64,000 bases of DNA, from contig NZ_LMDP01000001.1 of the NCBI RefSeq assembly GCF_001425835.1, positions 1,117,476-1,181,475 on the forward strand, read 5' to 3'. This DNA is from Afipia sp. Root123D2. GTDB lineage: Bacteria > Pseudomonadota > Alphaproteobacteria > Rhizobiales > Xanthobacteraceae. The translations under genes were made by a program, and so were the position numbers. Under the pieces are notes generated by a model. That model was not told where the DNA came from. It saw nothing but the letters and a program-made list of their open reading frames with translations, and searched no databases. This document shows, piece after piece, positions 34,963 through 43,029 of the stretch (position 1 is its first letter; every line of letters starts with the position of its first letter).

Positions 34963-36420
34963 ATGGCACGCTTCCTGGCTTCCGAAGCTTTTAGCGCCGC
35001 TAGCGACGAACTCATGCTGCTGCCCTTTAATCTTGAGCGAACAGGCGCCAATCAGTATCTTGTAGCAAATTTGGTCGGCGATTTTATTCGCTTAACCGAA
35101 GGTGAACTGAACAAACTGGTCGATTTAGAAATCAAGCCGGGCGACGGACTTTACGAGCGAGCCTACGCAGCCCACTTGATCACCGGCCGAAGTCAATCCG
35201 CCCAGCAACAACTGCTCGCGACTCGGCTGCGAAGCCGGATGGCATTTCTTCGCCAGGCAACGCCGCTTCATATTTTTGTTGTAACTCTTCGATGTGAGCA
35301 TTCCTGTCCGTATTGCCAAGTATCACGCCAGAGCACTGACCGCTCGCGATTCGATATGAGCGAAGAAATTGCCTTGCGTGCTCTGGGAATTGCGTTCGAA
35401 AGTCCAAGCGCTCGTATTAAGATAGAGTTTCAAGGCGGCGAACCTCTTCTAAATTTTCCGCTAATCCGATTCATCGTATCGAATGCGAAAAGGCTATCCG
35501 AGACTTCAGAGAAAGTAGTCGATTTCGTAATCGCGTCGAACTTAGCTTTGTTAAATGACGGCGTGCTCGATTTTTGCAAATCGAACAATATTCTGCTGTC
35601 AGCGTCGCTGGATGGTCCTTCTGATCTGCACAACAAGAACCGACCGCGGCCGGGTGGAAATAGCTTTGAACTGGCTGTTGCTGGCATAAAGCAAGCCCAA
35701 GAAGTCCTTGGACTAGATCGAGTCGGTGCCTTAATGACTACGACCGAAGCTAGTCTGAATCGCGTAGATGAGATTATCGACGAGTATCTCAAACTAGGGT
35801 TAGACGGAATTTTCTTAAGGCCGCTTTCGCCTTTTGGTTTTGCTATCAAGACTAGACAGTATCAGCGGTACACTCCTAATAGCTGGCTGGCCTTCTATGA
35901 GCGAGGCTTAAGACGCGTTTTGGAGATCAATCGTAAAGGCAGGCCGTTCAGAGAGTTCTACGCTTCGCTCATGCTAACCCGAATGCTTTCGGATAGGCCA
36001 TTAGGGTATGTGGATTTACGCAGTCCTGCCGGAGTTGGCATCGGAGCGCTCGTCTATAACTACGATGGAAGCGTGTTTGCCTCCGACGAAGGCCGCATGC
36101 TTGCCGAGACAGGCGACAATGCTTTCAGACTTGGGCACGTTAACGAGAATGACTACAACTCGCTCATTCTGTCCGATAAGCTAATCGAAGCGATCTCGGG
36201 ATCTTTAACCCAGACAGCACCTGAGTGCTCGACTTGCGTTTTTGAGAGTCATTGCGGTGCGGATCCGGTTTACCACCATGCAACCCAAGGTGACGTATTG
36301 GGGATTAAACCGCTTTCTGGGTTCTGCGCCCGGCAGAAAGGCATAATGAGTCTTTTGCTTGATATTCTAGACAATTCACCAGAGGACGCTGCCATTTTGC
36401 GAAGATGGGCGAGTTCATGA
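34963..36420 (+). CDS. hxsB: Radical SAM protein HxsB with SPASM-like C-terminus
   Basis: HIFVVTLRCEHSCPYCQVSRQ holds the CX3CX2C cluster (Cys111, 115, 118), which binds the iron-sulfur cluster that cleaves SAM. FQGGEPLLNF is the GGE motif, and SASLDGP and ASNLALL are typical later strands. The C-terminus has CSTCVFESHC and a further Cys (422, 425, 431, 455), a SPASM-like auxiliary cluster site. At 485 residues it is normal. It overlaps hxsC by 16 bases or, with the later start, four. Confidence 0.9.
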   Translation: MARFLASEAFSAASDELMLLPFNLERTGANQYLVANLVGDFIRLTEGELNKLVDLEIKPGDGLYERAYAAHLITGRSQSAQQQLLATRLRSRMAFLRQATPLHIFVVTLRCEHSCPYCQVSRQSTDRSRFDMSEEIALRALGIAFESPSARIKIEFQGGEPLLNFPLIRFIVSNAKRLSETSEKVVDFVIASNLALLNDGVLDFCKSNNILLSASLDGPSDLHNKNRPRPGGNSFELAVAGIKQAQEVLGLDRVGALMTTTEASLNRVDEIIDEYLKLGLDGIFLRPLSPFGFAIKTRQYQRYTPNSWLAFYERGLRRVLEINRKGRPFREFYASLMLTRMLSDRPLGYVDLRSPAGVGIGALVYNYDGSVFASDEGRMLAETGDNAFRLGHVNENDYNSLILSDKLIEAISGSLTQTAPECSTCVFESHCGADPVYHHATQGDVLGIKPLSGFCARQKGIMSLLLDILDNSPEDAAILRRWASS

Positions 36421-37601
36421 CACTTCCTCTGTATGGCACAGCTTCGTCTAGCACTGGATTGCCCGCAGATCGCCGTCGTTCGGTGGTAAGACTGCGATCG
36501 GTCGACAGTACTGCTAACCGGTGTCCTGAAGATTTTGCGTTGGTTAAATCTGCTGAACAATTCAATGCGGCGCTGAAGGCTGGCTGGTCATCAATTTTTC
36601 TAGTCTCAGATGGCTGGTATGAAAATCACGAACAAATCGCAAAAAACTGCGCGCTGTTTACTGTCCCACATAAGTTTGCCTATCTCGGCGACGGAGACGT
36701 TCTTGGCTTTGACCATTCGTCGGCAAAATTCCGAACGCTGTTTCGTCGGAGCTCTGCGCATAATTCTTTTCTCGTTACCGAACGCTGCAATAATTACTGC
36801 TTAATGTGCTCGCAACCACCAAAGGATGTCGAAGATCAGTGGATACTAAAGGAAATACGCGAAAGTCTGCCGCTGATTGATCCATCCGCAAAAGCAATAA
36901 CTTTTACGGGCGGAGAGACGTTGTCTGACTGGCGGGATTTCATTGGCCTTCTGAAGGACTGTCGTGATCGATTGCCGCATACATCTATTCAAGTACTTAC
37001 AAACGGCAGAGCTTTCGCAAATTCGGAGGTCGTCGATGCCTGGAAAGACCTGAAGCATCCGAGCTTGATGGCGGCGATACCAGTTTATGCATCGGTCGAT
37101 TCTATTCACGATCATGTTGTTCAAGCCAAAGGAGCTTTCGACGAAACCATACTCGGTATTCTAAAGCTAAAAGATCGGGGGCAGCGGGTCGAAATCCGCG
37201 TGGTACTTCATGCGCTAACAGCACCGATCATTGTTAAGACATGCAGTTGGATTGCTCGAAATCTGCCGTTCGTAGACCATGTCGCATTGATGGGTCTTGA
37301 AAATACCGGCTTCGCGATTGCGAATGATGCAAGCCTTTGGATTGATCCCATGGATTACCGCGATGAGTTGGCGAAGGCCGTCGATTGCTTGCTCAGCGCC
37401 GACGTTAAAGTCTCAATTTATAATTTGCCAAAATGTGTTCTGAATAAATCGATATGGCCACACGCGGTTCAATCTATTTCAGATTGGAAAAACGGGTTCG
37501 TCGAAGAATGCGATGGCTGTCAGGAAAAGATCGTCTGCAGCGGATTTTTTACGACTGGACGCCCTAAATTTAGCCGCGGCATACACGCTATCACCTTGTA
37601 G
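36405..37601 (+). CDS. hxsC: Radical SAM protein HxsC
   Basis: The second radical SAM enzyme of the system. SFLVTERCNNYCLMCSQPP holds CX3CX2C (Cys128, 132, 135), followed by ITFTGGETL and VLTNGRAF. A C-terminal CDGCQEKIVC may bind an auxiliary cluster. The long N-terminal region (about 115 residues) before the core is a mark of this family. The start is ATG 36405 or ATG 36417, which overlaps the hxsB stop. Last gene of the operon; no transporter or protease follows. Confidence 0.88.
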   Translation: MGEFMTLPLYGTASSSTGLPADRRRSVVRLRSVDSTANRCPEDFALVKSAEQFNAALKAGWSSIFLVSDGWYENHEQIAKNCALFTVPHKFAYLGDGDVLGFDHSSAKFRTLFRRSSAHNSFLVTERCNNYCLMCSQPPKDVEDQWILKEIRESLPLIDPSAKAITFTGGETLSDWRDFIGLLKDCRDRLPHTSIQVLTNGRAFANSEVVDAWKDLKHPSLMAAIPVYASVDSIHDHVVQAKGAFDETILGILKLKDRGQRVEIRVVLHALTAPIIVKTCSWIARNLPFVDHVALMGLENTGFAIANDASLWIDPMDYRDELAKAVDCLLSADVKVSIYNLPKCVLNKSIWPHAVQSISDWKNGFVEECDGCQEKIVCSGFFTTGRPKFSRGIHAITL

Positions 37602-37705
37602 CTCAGGGGCGGCGTCGTTAATTAGTTCACTTCTTACAACACTGAAAGATTTGATTGTGATGAATTCATTGCAGCACGAGGAGCAATCTTTGGGACAGTG
37701 CTAGT

Positions 37706-37735
37706 GCATCTGCAGCCCCTGCATTCTGCAGATGC
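37706..37735. repeat. Inverted repeat at the end of the integrase remnant
   Basis: GCATCTGCAG and CTGCAGATGC are a perfect ten-base inverted repeat with a ten-base spacer. It touches the stop codon of the truncated integrase and faces the end of hxs. There is no T tract, so a terminator is doubtful. It might be a recombination or regulatory site. Confidence 0.45.
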
Positions 37736-38560
37736 TACCCCAAGGAGGGACTCTTATCGCCGATCGCGGCGCCAAGAAACTCACTGCTGTGGTGCCCGTA
37801 GACCCTCTCGACAGTCATTGGGTTATCGCCGAGCAGCCGCGCGACATTGTAGATTGAGATGCCATCCTGGAGAAGGTGAGTAGCCCGCGTATGCCTGAGA
37901 ATGTGAGGGTATCTCTTTCCTGGCATACCTAGCGCCGTCATATGCCGTCTGAAGGCATCCGCGTACACTATCGGTGGCAGCACGAAATCCCAATCGTTCT
38001 TTCGGATTCGTAGTCGCTCGAGCGTTGGTCGCAGTTGTGGATCAATCGGAACGATCGGGCGACGTTTTCGAGACTTACGCTGTAGCGGGGTTGCATCTGC
38101 CGGTAGGAAGTTGATATGGCCGTGTTCTAAATCAACTTGATCCCATCGTAGCCCTTCAACAGCGGCTCGCCGCGCGCCTGTGTAATAAGCAATCGAGATG
38201 AAGTCTCGAAGTGAGCCAGTCGCGGATTTGAAGACGCGTTTCAGCTCGTCTCTTGTGAGGTGATGGATGCGGCCTGGTGGCTCGGCCGGCACTTCCAGGG
38301 ACGGCATATCTTCTGGTTTGATAAAGCGACGCTTTAACGTGAAACGCGCCGCGGTCCCGAGAACGTTCAGTTCGCGCCTAATCGTTCCATCCGCGCCAAT
38401 TCGAGTGGAATGCTTGCGGAGTACGGCTTTCACTTGACCGGTTCGGCGTGCTTCAACGTATGCGACGCATGCGGGAACGTCGACTTCGCGTAAGAGCGAC
38501 GACTTGAAGTATGCATTGAGATTTCGCATCGCTGTCCGCGGTCGCTTGGTGTCTATCTGC
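37735..38560 (-). pseudogene. Tyrosine recombinase, N-terminally truncated
   Basis: The catalytic domain is complete: YYTGARRAAVEGLRW (first Arg), HILRHTRATHLL (His-x-x-Arg) and RLLGDNPMTVERVYGHHS (His/Tyr). Upstream the homology stops near TKRPRTAMRNLNAY at about 38560. There the frame joins the interrupted helicase fragment, so the arm-binding N-terminus is missing. It is distinct in sequence from both intact integrases and marks a third, lost element. Confidence 0.75.
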
Positions 38561-38923
38561 CCGTTCGCTCTGGAGATCGATCGGGCAGGGGACGACCACG
38601 AAGGGGAGGTTACCCACGCCGTAATGCCGTTTGTACGCTTCGATCCGTTTGATAAAGCCGCTGCCGCCTTCGGCCGCGACATACACCACAAGCCCCTGCT
38701 TGACCTTATGTCCGTTCCAATCGAGCCCGGCGGTGATGTGGAAACACTGGTCCAGTTTAACGAAGGTTTTTCCTACATTGCTGTCGCCGTAGGTGACGAC
38801 CATCGCTCCAAGACCCGTAACGCGGTCGATCAGGAAAGGTTGATCTAGGTCCAGGCGTAGATCACTCCAATCTATGGCTATCAGCCCCTTACAGTTCGGC
38901 GTCGCTTTGGTGTCCACCTCCAC
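38560..38923 (-). pseudogene. RepA-like helicase fragment
   Basis: TGLGAMVVTYGDSNVGKTFVKLD is a Walker A region of the AAA_25/RepA type, followed by QGLVVYVAAEGGSGF and RIEAYKRHYGV, very like the helicase half of the element 2 protein (YVAAERRALTERRMVALRKHYGV). It ends after PIDLQSERA, where integrase sequence takes over. This is the middle of a primase-helicase left by deletion. Confidence 0.7.
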
Positions 38924-39753
38924 GGCATCGAACTCGGCCTCGGCGGAGGCGATGCCAACAGCAGGTCCAGCGCGGTCCCGGCGCTGATTCCGAAGTCCCC
39001 GACGCGGTTGGCGACTTTGATTGTTGTGGCGTCTCCGTTGGCGCCTTCGATCGCTTCAGGCGCGTTGGATGTCAGCCAGTCGATCGCGCGGGCGATGGCG
39101 GTTTGGCTGTCGAGGTCGACCAGCGGCTCACCTGTGGCTGCTACACGCTCCCGTGGTGCGCCTGTGAGCTGGATGAGCCATTCTGGTGCGGCCGCGATCG
39201 GTACCGCGTTCTCGAGGCCGTATATTTTGCCGTCAATCGTGGATCCAGGGCCGACGACGTAGCCGTTAAGACCCTTGATATCGACATGCTTGCCGACTTT
39301 TGAAACGCTGTTGCGGACAGGGGCGCGTGACAGAAAATAGAAATGCCGGCCGCCGGACGTCGTCCGGACTGTGAAAGTTGCCGGAAGATCGCCATATATG
39401 GCCTCGAGCAGCGCGAGGCTCTTATCGCCTTGCTTTCCGTCGCGTGTATCGACGTCGACGACGAGCAAAAAGCCCCTACCGAACGAGCGACCGGTGGCAA
39501 TGCCGATATTGTAATCGAGTTCAGCGTCGGTGACCGGGCATGTCCGCAGATCTGCGACTCTTTCGGGATCGGTTGTCGCTCGCGCTTTCCAGTCTCCGGC
39601 GAGGGCCGGCGTCTTGCCGTTCGGGACGAGTGGAAAGACGGGAAGGCCAAGCTCGGCGTATCCAATCGCAAGCGCTCGCTTGCTTTCACGGCTTGGTGCA
39701 AGGGGAGTTTGTTGAACCTGCGTCGCAGGTGTGCTATGTTCTTTCACGTTCAA
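38881..39753 (-). pseudogene. Bifunctional primase/polymerase domain, broken at C-terminus
   Basis: ALAIGYAELGLPVFPLVPNGKTPA begins the Prim-Pol domain, followed by LLVVDVDTRDG (metal-binding Asp pair) and VRTTSGGRHFYFLS. The C-terminal residues after LDLLLAS are out of frame with the helicase piece that follows. Together with that piece it made a P4-like replication protein. Now disrupted by at least a frameshift or small deletion and by the integrase fusion. Confidence 0.75.
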
Positions 39754-39943
39754 AAATCCTTGGCCTCGTTCGACTTGCCGGTCGGCGGGGCCAAATCTTT
39801 TTGGCGCACCCGCGTAACGAGGTTGGCTGGATTGCGTTTCGGCCTACTGGAATCTGAGCACGAGTAAAATGAGTGGCCGGCGGTGCTCCTTGTGGTCGCC
39901 CTGGAGCGATACGCGCATGCCGGGCGGGGCATGCTGAAAGCAT

Positions 39944-40147
39944 TTATGCGGCGTACTCGCTTGTCGACCGGAAAGTCCGGCTACGCGCCCATGCATCAAG
40001 TACGTCAATGTCGTAGATTATGCGGCGCACCGAGATTGCCATGAACGGCGGGCCGTCGCCACGAACGCGCATACGCTCCAGCGTCGCTTGAGAAAGACCC
40101 AGGCGGTAGGCAGCTTGCTTTGTCGTTAGGAAAGGGCGGTCAGGCAT
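39944..40147 (-). CDS. AlpA-like helix-turn-helix protein
   Basis: A 67-residue protein with LTTKQAAYRLGLSQATLERMRVRGDGPPFMAI, the Excisionase/AlpA winged-helix pattern, then a tail with DVLDAWARS. AlpA proteins activate integrase or act as directionality factors in P4-like elements. It lies 240 bases after integrase on the same strand and 230 upstream of the primase remnant. Confidence 0.78.
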   Translation of the reverse strand: MPDRPFLTTKQAAYRLGLSQATLERMRVRGDGPPFMAISVRRIIYDIDVLDAWARSRTFRSTSEYAA

Positions 40148-40382
40148 GATGTCCTCGGGAAAACTGTGAGTACGGCGACAAGCTCATCCCAAGAACCCAA
40201 AAAACCAAAAACCTCGCTTGTCGAAATGAAATTACCACAAGCCTGCGAATTTTGGAATAGAGCCGCAACAGGTGGCACGCGCCCGCAAATTCGCAATCGA
40301 AATGCCGCATACCCCGCAGACCGAGCAGGGTACACAGCATCATTCATGGGGGGATCATGCATCTGCTGATGCAAAAATATTT

Positions 40383-41690
40383 TTACAGGTTGTCAGGACG
40401 GAAGCACCGGAGACCGCGGGGCTGTTGTTCGCAATCTATGTATTCCGGCCCGTTGCCGATGATCTTCAACAGTTCGGCGGCCAAGACATTGGCCACTTCG
40501 CGCTTTTCGGCGACCATGTCGTACTTGTCGTAGACCGCTGTCACATCGCCCTCGAGGTGGTCTAACGTGGCCTTAACGTCCTCTCGCCGTGCTCCAGCCC
40601 GCCTGGCCAAAGTAGCCGCCGTGCGTCGTAGGTCGTGGGGCGTAAAATGCGCCATACCTAGGAATGCGCGAATGTCGGCTCGCCGTTCGCCCTCGGCATT
40701 CTCATCGGGCTTTCCTGTCAGGGCCTGCGACAAGGAATTCCGGCGAAGCGGTTCGTTAATCTCTCGCCCTGGGAAAACCGCTGTTTGTTTGTCGTTCGTT
40801 AGCGCGTCCTTGATCAGGGACGTTGCAAGGCCGTTAAGAGGTTGGATTACCTCTCGGCGCCATTTTACCCGCTGTCGCGGAATGTGGTATTCCGCTTGGG
40901 CACATCCCAAATCGATTAGCTCCGATGTGAGCGCACCGGCCGCTTGGGCAGGGCGAACCATGGTCGCAAGGATGAACTTCAACGCCAATGCCACGGAGCG
41001 GGACGCGGGCAATGCGGGGTCGTCCAACCCCCACCATAGGCGTCTGATTTCGGAATCATCAAGAACGCGCTCCCGCTTGCACTCTTTGCTGCGCCTCTTC
41101 ATGTCGGAAACCGGATTGGCATTTACATACTTCCGGCCCGGTTCTTTGGCCCAGGCGAAGAGGGTGTGCAGGACCGATTGAGTGCGGTTCGCGCTGACCG
41201 GGGCGGTTCTAGCGATCTCGTCCAATAATTCGGCCACATCATCATCCGACACGTCTGCCGCTGGCCTTTTCCCCCACTTCGCGCGCGGCCGTTTCAGGTA
41301 GCCCTCGTCATTCTTCCAGGAGCTTTTGGTCACCTTGGCATACTGATCGAGATAGAAGCCGGCGAGCTCGTCGAAAGTCGTCGCCTTTCTTTTTGTGCGC
41401 TCCCGCCTTTTTTGGTCGGCCGGATCCTGGCCGTGAGCGACGTCGCCCAGGATTCGTTTCGCGCGACCCCGGGCCTCGTCCGGTGTCAACCTTCCGATAG
41501 CGGCGATCGTGTATCGCCGGAACGGCGCTCGGCGGCCGCTGCCGGCGCGATAGACCACGATGTATGACTTGCTCCCAGTTGGCCGGACACGAACGCCAAA
41601 CCCGGCTAGGCGGGCATCCCAAACGCAATACTCCTTAGCGCCGGGCCGTAGGCCGTCGATCAGCGACTTCGTAATAGGCTGGTCCTTCAT
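40383..41690 (-). CDS. P4-type tyrosine integrase of element 1
   Basis: Residues 1-90 are the DUF4102 arm-binding domain (WDARLAGFGVRVRPTGSKSYIVVYR). The catalytic domain shows Arg in ATMVRPAQAAG, HDLRRTAATLA and LDHLEGDVTAVYDKYD with the nucleophile Tyr. The start MKDQPITKSL follows AGGAGC. It sits 160 bases inside the second tRNA repeat and is read away from it, as is usual for tRNA-integrated islands. All catalytic residues are intact. Confidence 0.93.
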   Translation of the reverse strand: MKDQPITKSLIDGLRPGAKEYCVWDARLAGFGVRVRPTGSKSYIVVYRAGSGRRAPFRRYTIAAIGRLTPDEARGRAKRILGDVAHGQDPADQKRRERTKRKATTFDELAGFYLDQYAKVTKSSWKNDEGYLKRPRAKWGKRPAADVSDDDVAELLDEIARTAPVSANRTQSVLHTLFAWAKEPGRKYVNANPVSDMKRRSKECKRERVLDDSEIRRLWWGLDDPALPASRSVALALKFILATMVRPAQAAGALTSELIDLGCAQAEYHIPRQRVKWRREVIQPLNGLATSLIKDALTNDKQTAVFPGREINEPLRRNSLSQALTGKPDENAEGERRADIRAFLGMAHFTPHDLRRTAATLARRAGARREDVKATLDHLEGDVTAVYDKYDMVAEKREVANVLAAELLKIIGNGPEYIDCEQQPRGLRCFRPDNL

Positions 41691-41849
41691 ATCAGCTCCT
41701 CCTGCGTCCGCGGGAAGCACCGGGGATGCACGCCAAGGCCAATCGTAGCTAGCCTATGGCGGCTCTTGAGGAGGAAACGCAAGTAGATACAATGGCTTAG
41801 ATGGCTTATGAGGGCGCATGCCGGTTCTTGACGGAATAAACTTCCAGCT

Positions 41850-41895
41850 TGGGGGACTAGGGGTCGGATGTTCGAATCCTCTCGCTCCGACCATT
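41850..41895 (+). repeat. Shared attachment site between elements 1 and 2
   Basis: 46 bases identical to the tRNA-Pro 3' end except T41869 for G. It serves as the right end of element 1 and left end of element 2. The flanks 41691-41849 and 41896-42140 hold no gene I can support. Confidence 0.92.
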
Positions 41896-42140
41896 TAAAT
41901 CAAAGACTTAGGTCGAATCCCGAAATAGCAATTTTTATCGAGTCGCCACCGGGTCGCCACCAGTCGGTGTCCAACGGCGGGTTTATTTTGCGAAAATTAA
42001 AACTTGGCAGTTTCGCCATCTGGTGACTAGCTTTGGAACGAATTGCAGTTTCACGCTACCGAACAGCCAATTCGCCGACTGGCACTTAAGCCCTCATGGG
42101 CCGCCGGGGCATTGTTTCCCTCCCTTAGCGGGAGTCTCCT

Positions 42141-42350
42141 TTGAATCTCTTATCCTTAGAACAGGTCGCGGACCTGACCGGTTTGTCCCGCTCGTCGCTC
42201 GCGAAAAAACGCTGCGACGGCTCCGGACCAGCATTTTTCAAAATAGGCCGCGCCGTGAAGTATGACCGCGCGGATGTTGAGTCCTGGATCTTGTCCAGGC
42301 GGCGCACCTGTACTTGGGCTGCCAACGAAAACATCAGGGCGACGGCGTGA
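42141..42350 (+). CDS. AlpA/excisionase-like HTH protein
   Basis: LLSLEQVADLTGLSRSSLAKKRCDGSG then FKIGRAVKYDRADVESWI is the Excisionase/AlpA pattern, 69 residues. In the circular form of element 2 it would lie next to the integrase across the attachment site. Probable activator or directionality factor. Confidence 0.78.
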   Translation: MNLLSLEQVADLTGLSRSSLAKKRCDGSGPAFFKIGRAVKYDRADVESWILSRRRTCTWAANENIRATA

Positions 42351-42377
42351 TGTTTGAGGCCCGCCGCGGCGTTTGCC

Positions 42378-42632
42378 TCAGACTTCCACAGCCGGCACGG
42401 GAACTCGGCGCCGAAGGTCCGAGATCGTCTCCCTCAATTTCGTCCGTCGCTCCCATAGCGATCGGGCGAGGGGCGGATAGGCGATGGCAGTCCTGTCAAA
42501 CACGTTGGCCTGGGTTTCGCTTGCGGCAATGCCTTCGCCAAGCAGCTCCACTGTTTGCTCCATCTCGGCGATCAGAACGGAAATTTGAAAGGCATGCGAG
42601 GTTCGTGTCTCATCGCGGAACGGGTGGCTCAT
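42378..42632 (-). CDS. Small helical protein, 84 aa
   Basis: FQISVLIAEMEQTVELLGEGI, then LARSLWERRTKLRETISDLRRR: two long helices, likely coiled. No family is recognised. It is divergent from the following genes. Confidence 0.5.
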   Translation of the reverse strand: MSHPFRDETRTSHAFQISVLIAEMEQTVELLGEGIAASETQANVFDRTAIAYPPLARSLWERRTKLRETISDLRRRVPVPAVEV

Positions 42633-42768
42633 TGTGCGCCTCTATGTGTTTGAATTCGGCACTCACGGTTCAGCCCCGCAGGATCCCTCGCAAGGTTCCT
42701 GCCAACTAACTTGATCGTCGCCCGCATGGGCGGCGAGGTAAGTCCGAAACCAACCAAAGCCACACACC

Positions 42769-43029
42769 ATGAAAATCCTATCAGTCCGCCGGGCACCGCC
42801 TGGCGGGTCAACCATCGCGCATGTCGATCTTGAGCTGGTCGATGGTGCGAAACTTTACGGAATCCGCGTCTCGCGGGCTGATGACGGCACGTTCCGCGCC
42901 TTCGGGCAGAACTCCGAACGTGGCCGCACTTGCTCATTTTCTCCAGCGGTCGTCGCGGAGATTGCAGCAGCAACCCTTACTGAACTCGAATCGACGGGCC
43001 ATCGCAACAATGACCGCACTCGCAGCTAA
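42769..43029 (+). CDS. Small hypothetical protein, 86 aa
   Basis: VRRAPPGGSTIAHVDLELVDGAKLYGIRVSRADDGTFRAF, a strand-rich pattern, then AVVAEIAAATLTELES. It resembles small proteins found next to phage primase genes. It overlaps the primase-helicase start by 20 bases, so they are coupled. Confidence 0.6.
   Translation: MKILSVRRAPPGGSTIAHVDLELVDGAKLYGIRVSRADDGTFRAFGQNSERGRTCSFSPAVVAEIAAATLTELESTGHRNNDRTRS

Larger units (their letters stand above)
3538..41895. mobile_element. Integrative element 1 in tRNA-Pro
   Basis: About 38.3 kb lie between the first and second copies of the tRNA-Pro repeat. The P4-type integrase (40383-41690) and an AlpA-like gene sit just inside the right repeat. Contents are mosaic: a prophage remnant (about 6.8-18.3 kb), many small accessory genes (18-34 kb), an hxs operon (34.3-37.6 kb) and a rearranged primase/integrase remnant (37.7-39.8 kb). 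Base composition varies. The serine recombinase, nhaA and hxs stretches look AT-richer than the phage virion genes. It has no complete phage head or tail module. Confidence 0.88.
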
